DNA from: Cyrtodaria siliqua
Lineage: Eukaryota; Mollusca; Bivalvia; Adapedonta; Hiatellidae
Reading direction: 5' to 3'
Length of the DNA stretch: 64,000 nt
Assembly: GCA_037043455.1 (NCBI GenBank)
Contig: JAWPHD010001132.1
Coordinates: forward strand, 124,001 to 188,000
The position numbers were made by a program, and so were the translations under genes. Of this stretch, positions 10,396 through 22,468 are shown one piece after another. The number at the start of each line of letters is the position of its first letter. Position 1 is the first letter of the stretch. The notes beneath the pieces were generated by a model. It ran no database searches. It was not told the origin of the DNA and saw only the letters and a program-made list of their open reading frames with translations.

Positions 10396-10988
10396 ACTTG
10401 TAATACAGTTTATCCTAGATACAATGCGAGATATTGCTGGATATGTCAACATACAAACCGTTACATTTTTCTCGTCAATAAATAATGGAGATTATTTAAT
10501 GTTCATAATAGCATTTGAATTTCATATAAACTCTCAAACAATAGTAAAAATGAGAAGTATATATTATCACCATTGAGACCAACCTTTAGCTGTGTGTTAT
10601 ATATAGAGGATCTTACATGAGTGCCCGTTTAATATCGAATTATTAATCGAGTTGGATAAAATTTTAAGAAGCGAGGCTGTGCCATCATTTGCATATTTGT
10701 TTCACTAGCGTAATATGATAAATACAGCATTGCTTTATAACACTCCCACACCGCAAGTTATGTGATAAATATAATTTATTCAAACATAAGCATAACGCAA
10801 CAGTGTAGATGCAAACAGTACATACATATAAACATGTATATGAAATGCATACGACATTTTCCAGTTAATGACAATAAGTATAATTTTAAGTGTGTTTCAA
10901 TATAATCTCTATATGCTACTACATGAAATTAAAAGTATTTGACAGCTACTAAGCATATTTTGAAGTAATAATCCTAAGTAATGATATA

Positions 10989-11330
10989 TTATATTAATGT
11001 TTGTGAATAATAAAGGAGAAATGTGATACATGACTTTTGTTTTTTAAAACTCTTACTAATGAAAACTGACAGTTTCTTTAATAAATTATTGTTCCCTGTT
11101 GTCATAAGTTCAATACGTTTTGGTATGTGTGACCATTTACAAAAATATTTGTTAACAATTTTTTTTTGGTATTTTTTTTCATAGTGTAGTGGACACTCAA
11201 ACACAAAGTGAAAATCGTCTTCTAGTGCATTACAAATCTGGCATTTTATTTCGGATCTTGGTTTTTCATTTGATCGATGCCATCGTCCAGTTTCAATTTC
11301 TTACCTATGCTGAATGTAGATCTACAATGA
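10989..11330 (-). pseudogene. Antisense LINE ORF2 3'-end relic, second type (unit 1)
   Basis: Read on the minus strand from ~11,330: EIETGRWHRSN, then CQICNALEDDFHFVFEC (CX2C...H...C knuckle), then PLHYEKKYQKKIV and KRIELMTTGNN, ending at 10,989. This is the same domain as in the other LINE tails of the unit but a clearly different subfamily. A stop just before EIETGR shows decay. No 5' part is present. Confidence 0.7.
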
Positions 11331-11356
11331 CTATTACGAAATTATGGTAATTTCGC

Positions 11357-13086
11357 TTAGGGCCATCGTACTATCGTGTATCGATGTTTATATGGTTCAT
11401 CGCGTTATCGCCATCGTACAATAGTACATAACGACATTTATTTGAACTTACATGTTAATGATAAACTCTCGTTTTTATTGCATAACCATCCGAAAAAAGT
11501 ATCAAAATATATTGCTAAAGCATATTTAACGAGAAAAACTCTTATTTATTCATAAAGACTGATTTATGTTTTATTATTATTTTTTAATAATTTCAATATT
11601 ACATGTCACAATTCTAAATGTTTAGAGATAACATTCTAATTAAAGCTTATTCGTGCCTTATATCTATTCAAGCATTAACATTATGTCATTTCAATTCATT
11701 CATTTAATTGTATATATTGTAACATTATAAACTGTTAACTATAGGTGACTTATAGGCCTATTGGCCGAGGTGCTATTTATTTCCTTCTGTACTATCAGTG
11801 TATTGTATATTATATAGTTAAAACGTCTACTAGTAATTCCGGTATTTATGGAGAACTAGGTAGATACCCATTGTATATTTTAAGGTATGTACAAATAATA
11901 AAGTATTGGAGTAAGGTGGTCGATTCAAAAAACATTTTAATATCAACTTTTTATAAAGATGCTGTGAGAGATTGTGAAAGAGGAATGAAGAATTGGGCCA
12001 GCAATGTTAAAACCATTATAACAGACTGTGGCTATAATTATGTTTGGAATGACCCAACTTGTATTGATATGAAATCTTTTCATTTGTTGATTAAACAAAA
12101 TTTAATAAATTGTTTTGTTCAAAAATGGAACACTGATGTTGAAAATAATCGAGTTTTATGTTTGTATAGACATTTTAAAACCTCATTCTCATATGAAGTG
12201 TATTTAGATATATTGCCGTTGAAATTAAGAACTGCCATATCGAGGATAAGATTATCCTCCCAAAGACTTAGAATTGAAACTAGCAGATATTCACAAAATA
12301 GAACTGATAGAAATCAGAGATATTGTACATTGTGTAATAGTACAGACTTAGAAGATGAATATCATTTTATTTTAATTTGTTCTTTGTACGAACAATTACG
12401 TAAACTATATGTTAAACAATATTATTACAGATATCCAAGTGTTTTTTAATTTATTCAGCTGATGCAATCTTCAAGCCAGCAAGAGCTTTTTAGATTATCT
12501 AGGTTTGTTAGGGAAGCATTTATTATTCGCAATACTGCAATGTATAATGAGTAAAAAAATGTATGTTCATCCTCATTGGACATGACATGTAAACTATTAA
12601 AACTTAAAAGTTTACAGGAAACTATGTAATAGGAATAGTTAAATCATTATAACATGGTAAATACATGATCCAGAGTGAATGTGTGAGACATTTCGTGCGT
12701 CAGAGTGAATGGGTGAGTTGTATGAGTGTATAGTATGTATGATTGTGTGTTTGTACTTTTTCATTGTTTAATGTAAAAATTGCATTGACCTGTCACATAT
12801 TAACAAATGTAATATGTATTTATATGCCGAGAAACATTTGTTTAAGTCATAAATAAAGAATATGTTCTGTTCTGTCCTGTTCTATATTATGCACATGCCA
12901 CTATAATAAAATATTTACTTACTTACTTAGTACAATCGCCATCGTGCCATGGCGCATCGACATGTTAACTTGTTCACAAGTCGATGCGCGATGGTACGAT
13001 GGCGATAATGCGATGGTCCTAATGCGATGGACCATCGTACCATCGTCATCGTGCCATTTTCGGCGATAGTACGGTGCTGGCCCTAA
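11357..13086. mobile_element. TTAGGGCC-ended inverted-repeat element split by a LINE (unit 1)
   Basis: The left end is TTAGGGCCATCGTACTATCG. The right end, reverse-complemented, is TTAGGGCCAGCACCGTACTA. Without the LINE inserted at 11,429-12,927 the element is only ~230 bp and made largely of GATGGTACGATGGC-type inverted motifs. It is a MITE-like non-autonomous element with no transposase. The same end sequence starts the palindromic element at 57,085 in the flank. Confidence 0.7.
11429..12927 (+). pseudogene. LINE insertion with ORF2 tail and target-site duplication (unit 1)
   Basis: 5'-truncated LINE flanked by the 7-bp duplication TAGTACA (11,422-11,428 and 12,928-12,934). The open stretch 11,745-12,449 contains IYGELGRYPLYILRYVQIIK, NWASNVK, MYRHF-like LYRHFKTSFSYEV, RLRIETSRYSQNR and the knuckle CTLCNSTDLEDEYHFILIC. 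A single A-to-T change makes TAA at the codon after PSVF; the rest of the frame continues to a natural stop at 12,552-12,554. The 3' end has AATAAA, a TTCTG run and a final TTAC run. It is inactive. Confidence 0.8.
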
Positions 13087-13846
13087 CGGGACAACGTACG
13101 GAATGGTTATACTTTTCTGTAATTATGTCATTATGCATGTCATACTCTGATAAATTTTATTGATCTCGATACGATGATAATTAAAATAATCACATTGAAG
13201 GAATAACACGTATTGTATTGTTGAACTGTTCAACCACGTTTTCATAAGATAAACCATTCCTGACTGATAGAAACGTTTATAGGTTTTATAGTGTATTAAA
13301 GTATTAGTACAGTTATATACACAATAAAACATTACATATGCTTTTAACTATGATTATAAGATACTATATGAAAACAAATGTGCAGACCGGGGAACATCTA
13401 TAATGAGAGATGCACAAATACACCATGTTTTAAGTTTTTCTTCAGTGACCCATCCCGATCCTCGAAGTAAAATATAATGTTTCGAAGACATTTTGATAGA
13501 TAGCAACTAGTTTTCGTAAAAAGCCAAAAAAGTTTTAATAAAAACAAATTAATCTGACATAATAATAATCATCGTATATATGATAGTTTATGTAAGATTA
13601 CATTTAAATAATATTAATACTTTTTTTCTGGCGTATTTTAGAATAACACAATTAAAAACATAAATTACTTACATTTATCTTATGGTTACAATGATGTATA
13701 ACGAACGAACAGCTTGATAATAAACAGAATGATTTTGGAATTATGAAAATAATTCTGTTTTACGTGGATTATATATTGTCGATTGCTTGTTTGTTTGTTT
13801 TCGGCTTTTTGCAACAAACAACTCCAGTATGCTCGATATAAATTGA

Positions 13847-13970
13847 ATTCACTCATCAAACACGCCGATTGGAGGACATTCACTCATCAAACACGCCGAT
13901 TGGAGGACATTCACTCATCAAACACGCCGATTGGAGGACATTCACTCATCAAACACGCCGATTGGAGGAC
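13847..13970. repeat. 31-bp minisatellite, 4 copies (unit 2)
   Basis: Four perfect head-to-tail copies of a 31-bp unit containing CACTCATCAAACACGCCGAT and TGGAGGAC. Unit 1 has one copy (about 191-222). The reading frame across it is incidental. Confidence 0.95.
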
Positions 13971-14731
13971 ACATAAAACTCATCATTTTTTAATTACGCA
14001 ATCTGTGAGAAAGTTTTCACAAGTAAAGTTTTATTATTTAACACACAACGCGCGCTGGTAATTTATTAATTATTCATAACGTTGATTATTTTGTAATTAA
14101 TAATCAAGAGGGTGTAGTTTTTTTACAGAATACTTTATATAGACGTAAACAATACAGTTTCTAATCTGTCTTATTCATAACGTTGGTTATTTTACCGTGA
14201 GCTTTGCGAAAATATAGGATTTTAATAAGGTTTCTAAGATAATGTATCAGTAATATACATCAATGACAAGTATGAATCATTAACATATACTAATAATAAA
14301 ATAATGAATTTTGTAATTAATAATCAAGAGCGGTGTAGTTTTTTTTAACTGGAATGCAGTACACAGAATACTTTATTTAGACGTAAACAATACAGTTTCT
14401 AATCTATCAAACATTATTTAACATTAACAAAGTCACATGCAAAGATTATATGAAAAAATGAAATGACGTGTCACATGGCAACAGCCATATATCGTTACTA
14501 TTGCATATAATTATTAGATTCGTGAATATATATTGCATATCATGTTGTTCGTGCATTGCTATTAAGAGTCAGTATATTGTATGGAAATGATTATTCATAG
14601 TAGAATCCGTCATTAAATATTCAAATTATTGTATAAGATTATCCGAAAAAGGAGGTTGAACTTGTTTTATTTTTAAGCATATGTAGCGGTAAATTTGCGA
14701 ATAATTAAAAGTACTTTAAACTGTATAATTT

Positions 14732-15398
14732 TTACGATAGTGATATACGGAGAGCAAAACACTCGTTAATGTAATTTCTTAATTTTTTAATAACATTTAG
14801 ATTTTTCGACTGCATCAGAATAACAAATTTATACACACTAGGGTTACTGAAATAAAATGAGCTGATTTATTTCCCACGAATATAATGGTAAAGAGGACAG
14901 ATGAGAACAAAATGATATTCGTCTTCAATATCACTTGAATTGCACAAAAGAAAAGAAACGCATCGCTCTGTCTATTCTATTTTGAGCATAGCGACCAGTT
15001 TCAACATGTAGCTGATGCAAAGAAAGTTTTAATCTGGCCAAAACCGTTCTATATTTAGATATTAACTCATTTGAGTAATCTACCAAATTCCAATGATTGC
15101 TTAAAATGTTTGTATAAAAAAACTGATCCACTAGTTCTGCTTAAACGAATCAATTACTCTTTCTTTAAACTGTAAATAAAACTTATTTAAATCTACGGAA
15201 AACGGATCAGCCCATATATATGAAAAAACATCATTATCTAATAGGGATTTAACTTCATTTTTAACGCCTCTATTAATTTAACAAAGATGCATACAAGTTA
15301 TTAATTAATACATTTCCGGAGCACACACTTCCCCCCAGTATTTTATAATACGAACATATCGTGTTACATATAAAGGCTAAGTATATTCCTAATTCTCC
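14732..15398 (-). pseudogene. Antisense LINE ORF2 3'-end relic (unit 2)
   Basis: Counterpart of 992-1660. It has an extra TAA where unit 1 encodes Tyr (near 14,867), plus changes in the upstream TVLARLKLS segment, so it is more decayed. From about here the near-identity between units 2 and 4 ends. Confidence 0.7.
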
Positions 15399-15558
15399 AT
15401 AATTTTTATACTGTTTTAACTGGAATACAAAGGTGCATTTTTGTTACTATTATTTGTGTTGATTTTAAACAGTTAGTATAAGTATGTATTAAGCAGCCAA
15501 GTACATGTATATTGATCAATTTAATTGGATATTATAGTGGCATCAATACCAAAATCAT

Positions 15559-15690
15559 ATGGCGACTTTCCAGCTTACACTGGTGAAGGAAGACCCTATG
15601 TGCACCTCCGGGCATTTTTCTTGCACGGGCGGGCACCTGGGTAAAACCACCGTATCAAGCAGTCGAGTACATTTATCAGTGGATAAATTT
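15559..15690 (+). repeat. GC-richer island (unit 2)
   Basis: Counterpart of 1838-1960, with AGGTGC changed to ATGTGC and a few other substitutions. Function unknown. Confidence 0.3.
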
Positions 15691-16080
15691 AATGTGTGTT
15701 TTATAATTATTGTACATGTAGTAGATTGTGGGCTTAACGTCTTATATTATTATTTTGAAAGACTATAGGCTGAATGTATTCTATATTTATTTTGGAAAAT
15801 TAAAGCCGGCTGAGCTTATTTTATGATTATTGTTGAATGACCCTTTACACTTAATATAGATATATAATCAAGCCATATTGTACTCGCCATCATAAGAAAG
15901 TATCCACTTCTATACAAATACCATGAGAACCAATAATCACAATTTTTCGTATTATTATATTAGATACAACATTTACAAACATGTTTTAATATGAAATATG
16001 AACATTCAATAAAGAGTAAAATGTTTAAGTTGATTCTAAAGCGCAACAGGCGGAAAACAAAAGTCACATACATAATAACG

Positions 16081-16146
16081 TTACAGCTGGTCCCATAAGT
16101 GCTCTATCGGACTAAGGTCCGGTGAAAAAGCAGGCCAGGGAAATAC
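16081..16146 (-). pseudogene. Tc1-like transposase scrap (unit 2)
   Basis: Same SPDLSPIEHLWDQ block as in unit 1, with one substitution turning the leading L into F. It lies directly before the triplicated block. Confidence 0.7.
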
Positions 16147-16148
16147 AC

Positions 16149-18491
16149 AAATACCGAACAACTGTTTTTAAGTCTCCCAACCTGTTTTAAAACCCGAATT
16201 TAACTCTCAATAACGGGTTTAGCTGATGCAATAGGCGTTTGGTTTCGTTCTAATTTATTTTCATATTTAGCTCAAAGTACATTTGTAATGTTCTTAGACT
16301 TAAGTTAAAGAGGATCTCTACTATAGAGTTTGCTTTCGTTCGATTCCGTTTTCATATTGTGTTACAAGTACATTTGTAAACATATATATTTTGGCAATTT
16401 TGTTTATATAATAAAATTAAATGCCATTTTTTTGCCACTGAATTTTCCAAGGCGGTAGGCCTAATATCAACCTGATGTCATATCTTGCATTTTACTCATC
16501 TTTGTAATCTTTGCAGCGATTTGATAGATAATCAGGTTTTAGTTATGTATAGACATTTCAAGGTATACTTTAGTTACCAAACATGAATAAATTTTCGCTT
16601 TCCTTAAAAGCGTGTTTGTCTAGATTACGTCTATCATCTCATTCATTAAGAATAGAAACAGGTAGATATGCCATAAGTAGAACAAATAGAAATGAGCGAT
16701 ACTGTTTAATGTGTAATTCTACAGATATTGAAGACGAAATCCACTTTATTTTAGTTCGTCACTTGTATGAAAATTAAAAATTATTTGATAGAATGGATTG
16801 AGAATGCAATATTAAACTTTGTTTAGTAAAGGTACTTCATTTTATTTTAGACATACATTAAATTCTCATGTGAACTATGCTTGATTATGTATAGTTTGAA
16901 CGCTTGCGTGTATGGCACGGTATTTGTTCAAATACCGAACAAAATCTTTTAAGTCTCCCAACCGGTTTTAAGAATCTAACACCCGAATTTAACTCTCAAA
17001 AACGGGTTTAGCTGATGCAATAGGCGTTTGGTTTCGTTCTAATTTATTTTCATATTTAGCTCAAAGTACATTTGTAATGTTCTTAGACTTAACTTAAAGA
17101 GGATCTCTACTATATAGTTTGCTTTCGTTCGATTCCGTTTTCATATTGTGTTACAAGTACATTTGTAAACATATATATTTTGGCAATTTTGTTTATATAA
17201 TAAAAAAAAATGCCATTTTTTTGCCACTGAACGTTCCAAGGCGGTAGCCCTAATATCAACCTGATGTCATATCTTGCATTTTACTCAACTTTGTAATCTT
17301 TGCAGCGATTTGATAGATAATCAGGTTTTAGTTATGTATAGACATTTCAAGGTATACTTTAGTTACCAAACATGAATAAATTTTCGCTTTCCTTAAAAGC
17401 GTGTTTGTCTAGATTACGTCTATCATCTCATTCATTAAGAATAGAAACAGGTAGATATGCCATAAGTAGAACAAATAGAAATGAGCGATACTGTTTAATG
17501 TGTAATGCTACAGATATTGAAGACGAATTCCACTTTATTTTAGTTCGTCACTTGTATGAAAATTAAAAATTATTTGATAGAATGGATTGAGAATGCAATA
17601 TTAAACTTTGTTTAGTAAAGGTACTTCATTTTATTTTAGACATACATTAAATTCTCATGTGAACTATGCTTGATTATGTATAGTTTGAACGCTTGCGTGT
17701 ATGGCACGGTATTTGTTCAAATACCGAACAAATTCTTTAAGTCTCCCAACCGGTTTTAAGAATCTAACACCCGAATTTAACTCTCAAAAACGGGTTTAGC
17801 TGATGCAATAGGCGTTTGGTTTCGTTCTAATTTATTTTCATATTTAGCTCAAAGTACATTTGTAGAGGATCTCTACTATAAAGTTTGCTTTCGTTCGATT
17901 CCGTTTTCATATTGTGTTACAAGTACATTTGTAAACATATATATTTTGGCAATTTTGTTTATATAATAAAATTAAATGCCATTTTTTTGCCACTGAACGT
18001 TCCAAGGCGGTAGCCCTAATATCAACCTGATGCCATATCTTGCATTTTATTCATCTTTTTAATCTTTGCAGCGATTTGATAGATAATCAGGTTTTGGTTA
18101 TTTATAGACATTTCAAGGTATAATTTAGTTACCAAACATGAATAAATTTTCGCTTTCCTTAAAAGCGTTTTTGTCTAGATTACGTCTATCGTCTCATTCA
18201 TTAAGAATAGAAACAGGTAGATATGCCATAAATAGAACAAATAGAAATGAGCGATACTGTTAAATGTGTAATGCTACAGATATTGAAGACGAATTCCACT
18301 TTATTTTAGTTCGTCACTTGTATGATGGTATTTGTAAACAATATATAAAGCCATACTATTATCGTCGCCCAAGTGTATATACATTTGTGCAGCTAATGCA
18401 GGCAAACAGTACGACCATTCTGATAAATCTGGCAAAGTATATTAAAAAATGTTTTAATCTAAGACATTCTATGACATGCAATTGGGGCTAG
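16149..18491 (+). repeat. Triplicated ~789-bp block containing a LINE 3'-end relic (unit 2)
   Basis: Three direct copies begin at 16,149, 16,930 and 17,719, each starting AAATACCGAAC. Each carries the sense LINE tail: MNKFSLSLKACLSRLRLSSH, ETGRYAISRTNRNERYC, and the CNxTDIEDE knuckle. Copies one and two are cut after RHLYEN by a spacer (from about 16,777 and 17,566) not present in other units. Copy three runs on to the natural end at 18,491. The TGRYAISR segment is present once, without the 24-bp expansion. The composite element and the TTAA MITE are absent, exposing their empty sites. Confidence 0.85.
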
Positions 18492-18589
18492 ATAAGTTAT
18501 GTGTTTTATATTCTCAATGAGTGTTTTTCACTGTTACATGTGTTGTATATCTGGCCACAATATGCCTTAAAATATATAGGGCATTGTTC

Positions 18590-18710
18590 CTTATTAGTTA
18601 TTCGAATAAGGAATAAGTAACTAGTTCCTTATTATGATAAGGAATACGTAACTAGGACCTTGTTCCTTATTCGAATAAGGAATACGTCGAATAAGGAATA
18701 CGAAAGTTCC
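18590..18710. repeat. Cluster of TTCCTTAT palindromes (unit 2)
   Basis: Counterpart of 6,418-6,536, keeping the perfect 20-bp palindrome. One spacer reads ACTAGGACC instead of ACTAGTTCC. Confidence 0.75.
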
Positions 18711-18963
18711 CCTCATCCAATAATAGGCGTTATAACATAAGAACATGTACGTACTTTTTAGTTGCATACTCTGCTGATAAGGTCATATAAGGCCATTGAT
18801 ATAATACTTCAAAAGATATACAATGCAATGCTTTTATAACAGTATACAAAAAGATAATTTACCAGTACTGTATAAAGCAAGCAATTCCTATTTGTGGTTT
18901 TAAAAAAAATGATCAACTGGTATTTATTATTTAGAAAGGTTCACTAAAATAGCCCATTGCTAT

Positions 18964-20247
18964 TTACCAAATTGTAAACCTGGATAGGGTTTGGTGAGAG
19001 TTTTCATGTAGTCTGAGCTGTATTTTTTGAGGAAATGCTCTGTCACATCCGGGTTCGTTACACGTAAATGGATTTTCTCCAGTATGCAGGCGTTCATGCA
19101 CTGCGCATGCGTACTTGCTGTTGAAACACTTTTCACAAAACGAGCATTTAAACTTTTTATATTCTCGGTGATAACGCTGATGCTGAATCAGAGACGACCT
19201 TTTGGTAAACGTGCGGTCGCAAGTCGTACACTCAAAACTGGTATTTTTCGTATGGATATTCCTATGATGCTGGAGTCGGCTGTTGTTGGAAAATTCATGA
19301 TCACACTCTTCACATACATGGCCGTCGTGGAGTCGTTGGTGCTTAGTGAAGAAGCAGTTGGCCTCGACTCTGTCACACAGACCACATTTCACCCTATTCA
19401 AACTACACGACTCGTATTCGTGTTTGGTCACGTGTCCGTGCGGATGGAAGAGCAACCTTCTGAGACTGCATTTATCGTTTTTCATTAGGTGAATCATTTG
19501 ATGCTTTTTTGCATCGGTCTTGTCCACACACAGTTCATTACACACGTGACACCAGTATGAAACCTTTGACTGAGCATACGACCGCGTATACCCTGAAGAT
19601 AAGAATATGTCCTTTTGATGTGGGGTTCTTGTTCGCGGTTGCCGAACCTGTGACGTGGCACAAAAGGCATTGTAAGCACTGCTGGAAACCAGATCCATAT
19701 CAGTGCTGGATATCTCCGCTGGTTTTGAAACACTTGGACTATGATCACTAGTTTCTGGTGTATCGCTTCCAAGCAACGCTGCGATAGAAACTGGGTGTGC
19801 AAGTTTACACTCCGTGGCTTCAGCAGACGGAATCTCCTGCTTCACCCGAGTTCGGTGACCTGTTGGAGTCTCCGTCAGATCTAATGGTTGGGCATGTCCG
19901 AATGATGGTTTAGACAGTTCATAGAGCGATGGTGATGAGAAATGATAGTACTCACTAGACATTTGTAAATCAAAGTTATTTTTACCCGGTGTTGACGTTA
20001 CTAAACTGCGTTGTTTTCTAGGTATATATCCGTTAGGTGGTAACTCACGATGACTTTCTTCGTCGTGACTGATAGATTCTAGCTCGGAACCGGATAGATA
20101 CGATTCTGGTCGGAGATCTTCTTGGTCGACAAAGCGCTCGCATGTGTGGCTCTTTTTCCATGTCAGGTCCATCGCCGAGAGTTCGTCGTGTCGCGGCTGC
20201 TTCGCCCCTGCAGCTATTGACAGAAGATTCTGCATCATAAAATCCAT
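18964..20247 (-). CDS. Six-finger C2H2 zinc-finger protein (unit 2), most diverged copy
   Basis: Intact 427-residue copy. All 24 zinc-ligand Cys and His residues are kept. Against unit 1 I count 18 replacements: I8L, H23L, R30W, C60S, Q68E, E117G, V122L, A129T, T157A, Y183D, A230S, K293R, V295E, V314E, D327H, Q372E, S381C and H419Q, against about six silent changes. V122L makes the corepressor-like motif PLDLT. D327H falls at helix position +6 of finger 3, a usual base-contacting position. The acceptor before the ATG and the near AATAAA are kept; the distal AATAAA is mutated. It may be a diverging paralogue or a copy under weak constraint. Confidence 0.85.
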   Translation of the reverse strand: MDFMMQNLLSIAAGAKQPRHDELSAMDLTWKKSHTCERFVDQEDLRPESYLSGSELESISHDEESHRELPPNGYIPRKQRSLVTSTPGKNNFDLQMSSEYYHFSSPSLYELSKPSFGHAQPLDLTETPTGHRTRVKQEIPSAEATECKLAHPVSIAALLGSDTPETSDHSPSVSKPAEISSTDMDLVSSSAYNAFCATSQVRQPRTRTPHQKDIFLSSGYTRSYAQSKVSYWCHVCNELCVDKTDAKKHQMIHLMKNDKCSLRRLLFHPHGHVTKHEYESCSLNRVKCGLCDRVEANCFFTKHQRLHDGHVCEECDHEFSNNSRLQHHRNIHTKNTSFECTTCDRTFTKRSSLIQHQRYHREYKKFKCSFCEKCFNSKYACAVHERLHTGENPFTCNEPGCDRAFPQKIQLRLHENSHQTLSRFTIW

Positions 20248-20373
20248 TGCAACTGAAATAGAAGAGTTTCTATTGAGTATACGTTGTTTATATGACACAT
20301 CAGCATACATAGCTTTAACATAGTTTATTTGAATATGATATATGCGTGTCACTTAAAAGAAAATTGATGTTAT

Positions 20374-21184
20374 AATGCTATGTGTGCCGTTCTAGAGTGA
20401 CATATGATCATATTGTAATGCTATGTGTGCCGTTCTAGAGTGATATATGATCATATTGTAATGCTATGTGTGCCGCTCTAGAGTGACATATGATCATATT
20501 GTAATGCTATGTGTGCCGTCCTAGAGTGACATATGATCATATTGTAATGCTATGTGTGCCGTTCTAGAGTGACATAGGATCATATTGTAATGCTATGTGT
20601 GCCGTTCTAGAGTGACATATGATAATATTGTAATACTATGTGTGCCGTTTTAGAGTGACATATGTTTATATTATATTAATATGTGTTCCGTTTTAGATTG
20701 ACATATGGTCCTATTTATAATATGCGAGCCGGTCTAGAGTGGCATATGGTCCTATTATAATATGTGTTCCGTTCTAGAGTGACATATGCCCTATTATAAA
20801 ATGTGTGCCGTTCTAGAGTGACATATGGCCTATTATAATATGCGTGCCGTTCTAGAATGACTTTTGGTCCTATTATATTATGCGTGCCGTTCTATAGTGA
20901 CATATGCCCTATTATCATATGTGTGCCGTTCTAGAATGACATATGGTCCTATTATCATATGTATGCCTTTCTAGAGTGACATATGACCTTATTTATAATA
21001 TGCGTGCCTTTCCAGAGTGACATATGGTCCTATTATAATATGTGTGCCTTTCTAGAGTGACATATGCTCCTATTATAATGTATGTGCCGTTCTAGAGTGC
21101 CATATGGGCCTATTATAATATGTGTGCCGTTCTAGAGTGGCATATGGTCCTATTATAATGTGTGCCGTTCTAGAGTGGCATATG
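20374..21184. repeat. ~40-bp minisatellite, about 20 copies (unit 2)
   Basis: Same two-subfamily array as in unit 1 but one 43-bp repeat shorter, lacking the copy with TGACATTTGG. It lies immediately 5' of the unit-2 zinc-finger gene. Confidence 0.95.
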
Positions 21185-21211
21185 CATCCATGTAATGTAG
21201 CTACTTGTCGA

Positions 21212-22468
21212 AAGTCTATAGTTTGAATCTAATAAACCATCACTGTCTCATAGACGGGATAAAATAGCCCTACAATACGCCATTAAATTAAAATCTAACC
21301 CTTCAAACCCAGCTGTCGATACTGTTTTTAATCCAAGTTATGAACCTCTTTTTGATCGAAAACCGAAAGCCATTCGATCATTTGGTCTACGTATTAAACC
21401 AAAATTAAGAGACACTGAAATCGACCTAAATTTAATTGCCAAGTACAAAGTCCAACAAATTCCACTGTGGACTTTGGAAACACCAACAATTATTTTTGAT
21501 CTTTGTAATAGTAACAAATCCAGTACAGACCCTACTGTCTTTCAAAGCAAATTTAATGTAAATAAATCGAAATACAGTAGCTTTCAACATATAAACACAG
21601 ATGGTTCTAAAGATGGAGATAAGGTAGCTGCAGCAGCTGTTATTCACAAACAGAGCTTAAAGAGCCGCCTGCCTCTATCTTTTTAGCTGAACTTAAGGCA
21701 ATTGAACTTGCTTTAAATTATATTCAGTAATCTGATGATGACCATTTTGTAATATTTTCTGATTCCCTTTCATCTCTTCAAGCACTTGGTAATATGAAAC
21801 ATAACCCAGTTGTACTTCAACTTTTAGAGAAGTACAATTCTCTTATAGTTGATAATGTTATTATTTTCTGCTGGCTTCCAAGCCATTAGGTTTACATATA
21901 TCTAATATTAAATTACCTTATACAGATTTTTTAACTCTTGGCAAGCCGCTTGGGATTTGTCAGTTAACAATAAACTCCATTCAATTAAACCGTTACTTGG
22001 AGAATGGTGTTCTTTTAGTAGACCCATTCGTCGAGAAGAAGTTCTCCTAGCCCGGTGCAGGATAGGGCATACACGTTATACTCATTCATATTTATTACAA
22101 GCTGAGCAATTACCAGAATGTATACCCTGCTTTGCACCGTTAACACATCTTGTTGGAATGTGTAGACTTTGATCCTATAGATTTTAGTCTTGTTTTAGAT
22201 TTTCTCAAAGAAATCAGACTATATAAATCATTATAATGTGTTCTTATATATATTTACCTGGTTATATACCCGTTGACGGGCATTTGTTGATTTACATATA
22301 TAGTTTATATTACTACCTTTTCATCCCTTATTTTTTAATAGTTTTATCTTTATATATTTACATTAATTTTTAATTAATTCTTCATTTCTTCATTTTTCAT
22401 GAGTTTTTGCGCACAATATGACCTATTTATGTGTCGGCGTGCCGTAAAACACCATTCATTCATTCATT
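21212..22468 (+). pseudogene. LINE ORF2 3' end with RNase H, internal deletion (unit 2)
   Basis: Counterpart of 9090-10395. Here the codon after LRDT is GAA, so the stop seen in units 1 and 3 is absent. However, about 57 bp are deleted right after WLPSH (near 21,888), removing the NDRAD segment with the last catalytic Asp of RNase H. The ATTC tail is kept. Confidence 0.85.

Larger units (their letters stand above)
1..13655. repeat. Tandem segmental unit 1
   Basis: First full unit of the array. Its start here is only the window edge; the same sequence restarts at 13,656, 25,731, 39,386 and 53,048, so the array probably continues to the left. Unit 1 matches unit 3 at a constant offset of 25,730 bp with about seven substitutions and no indel that I found over the first 14.9 kb. 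Gene-free stretches of more than 300 bp in which I see nothing recognisable are 1-991, 1661-1837, 1961-2359, 6537-6757, 10396-10988 and 13087-13655. Confidence 0.95.
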
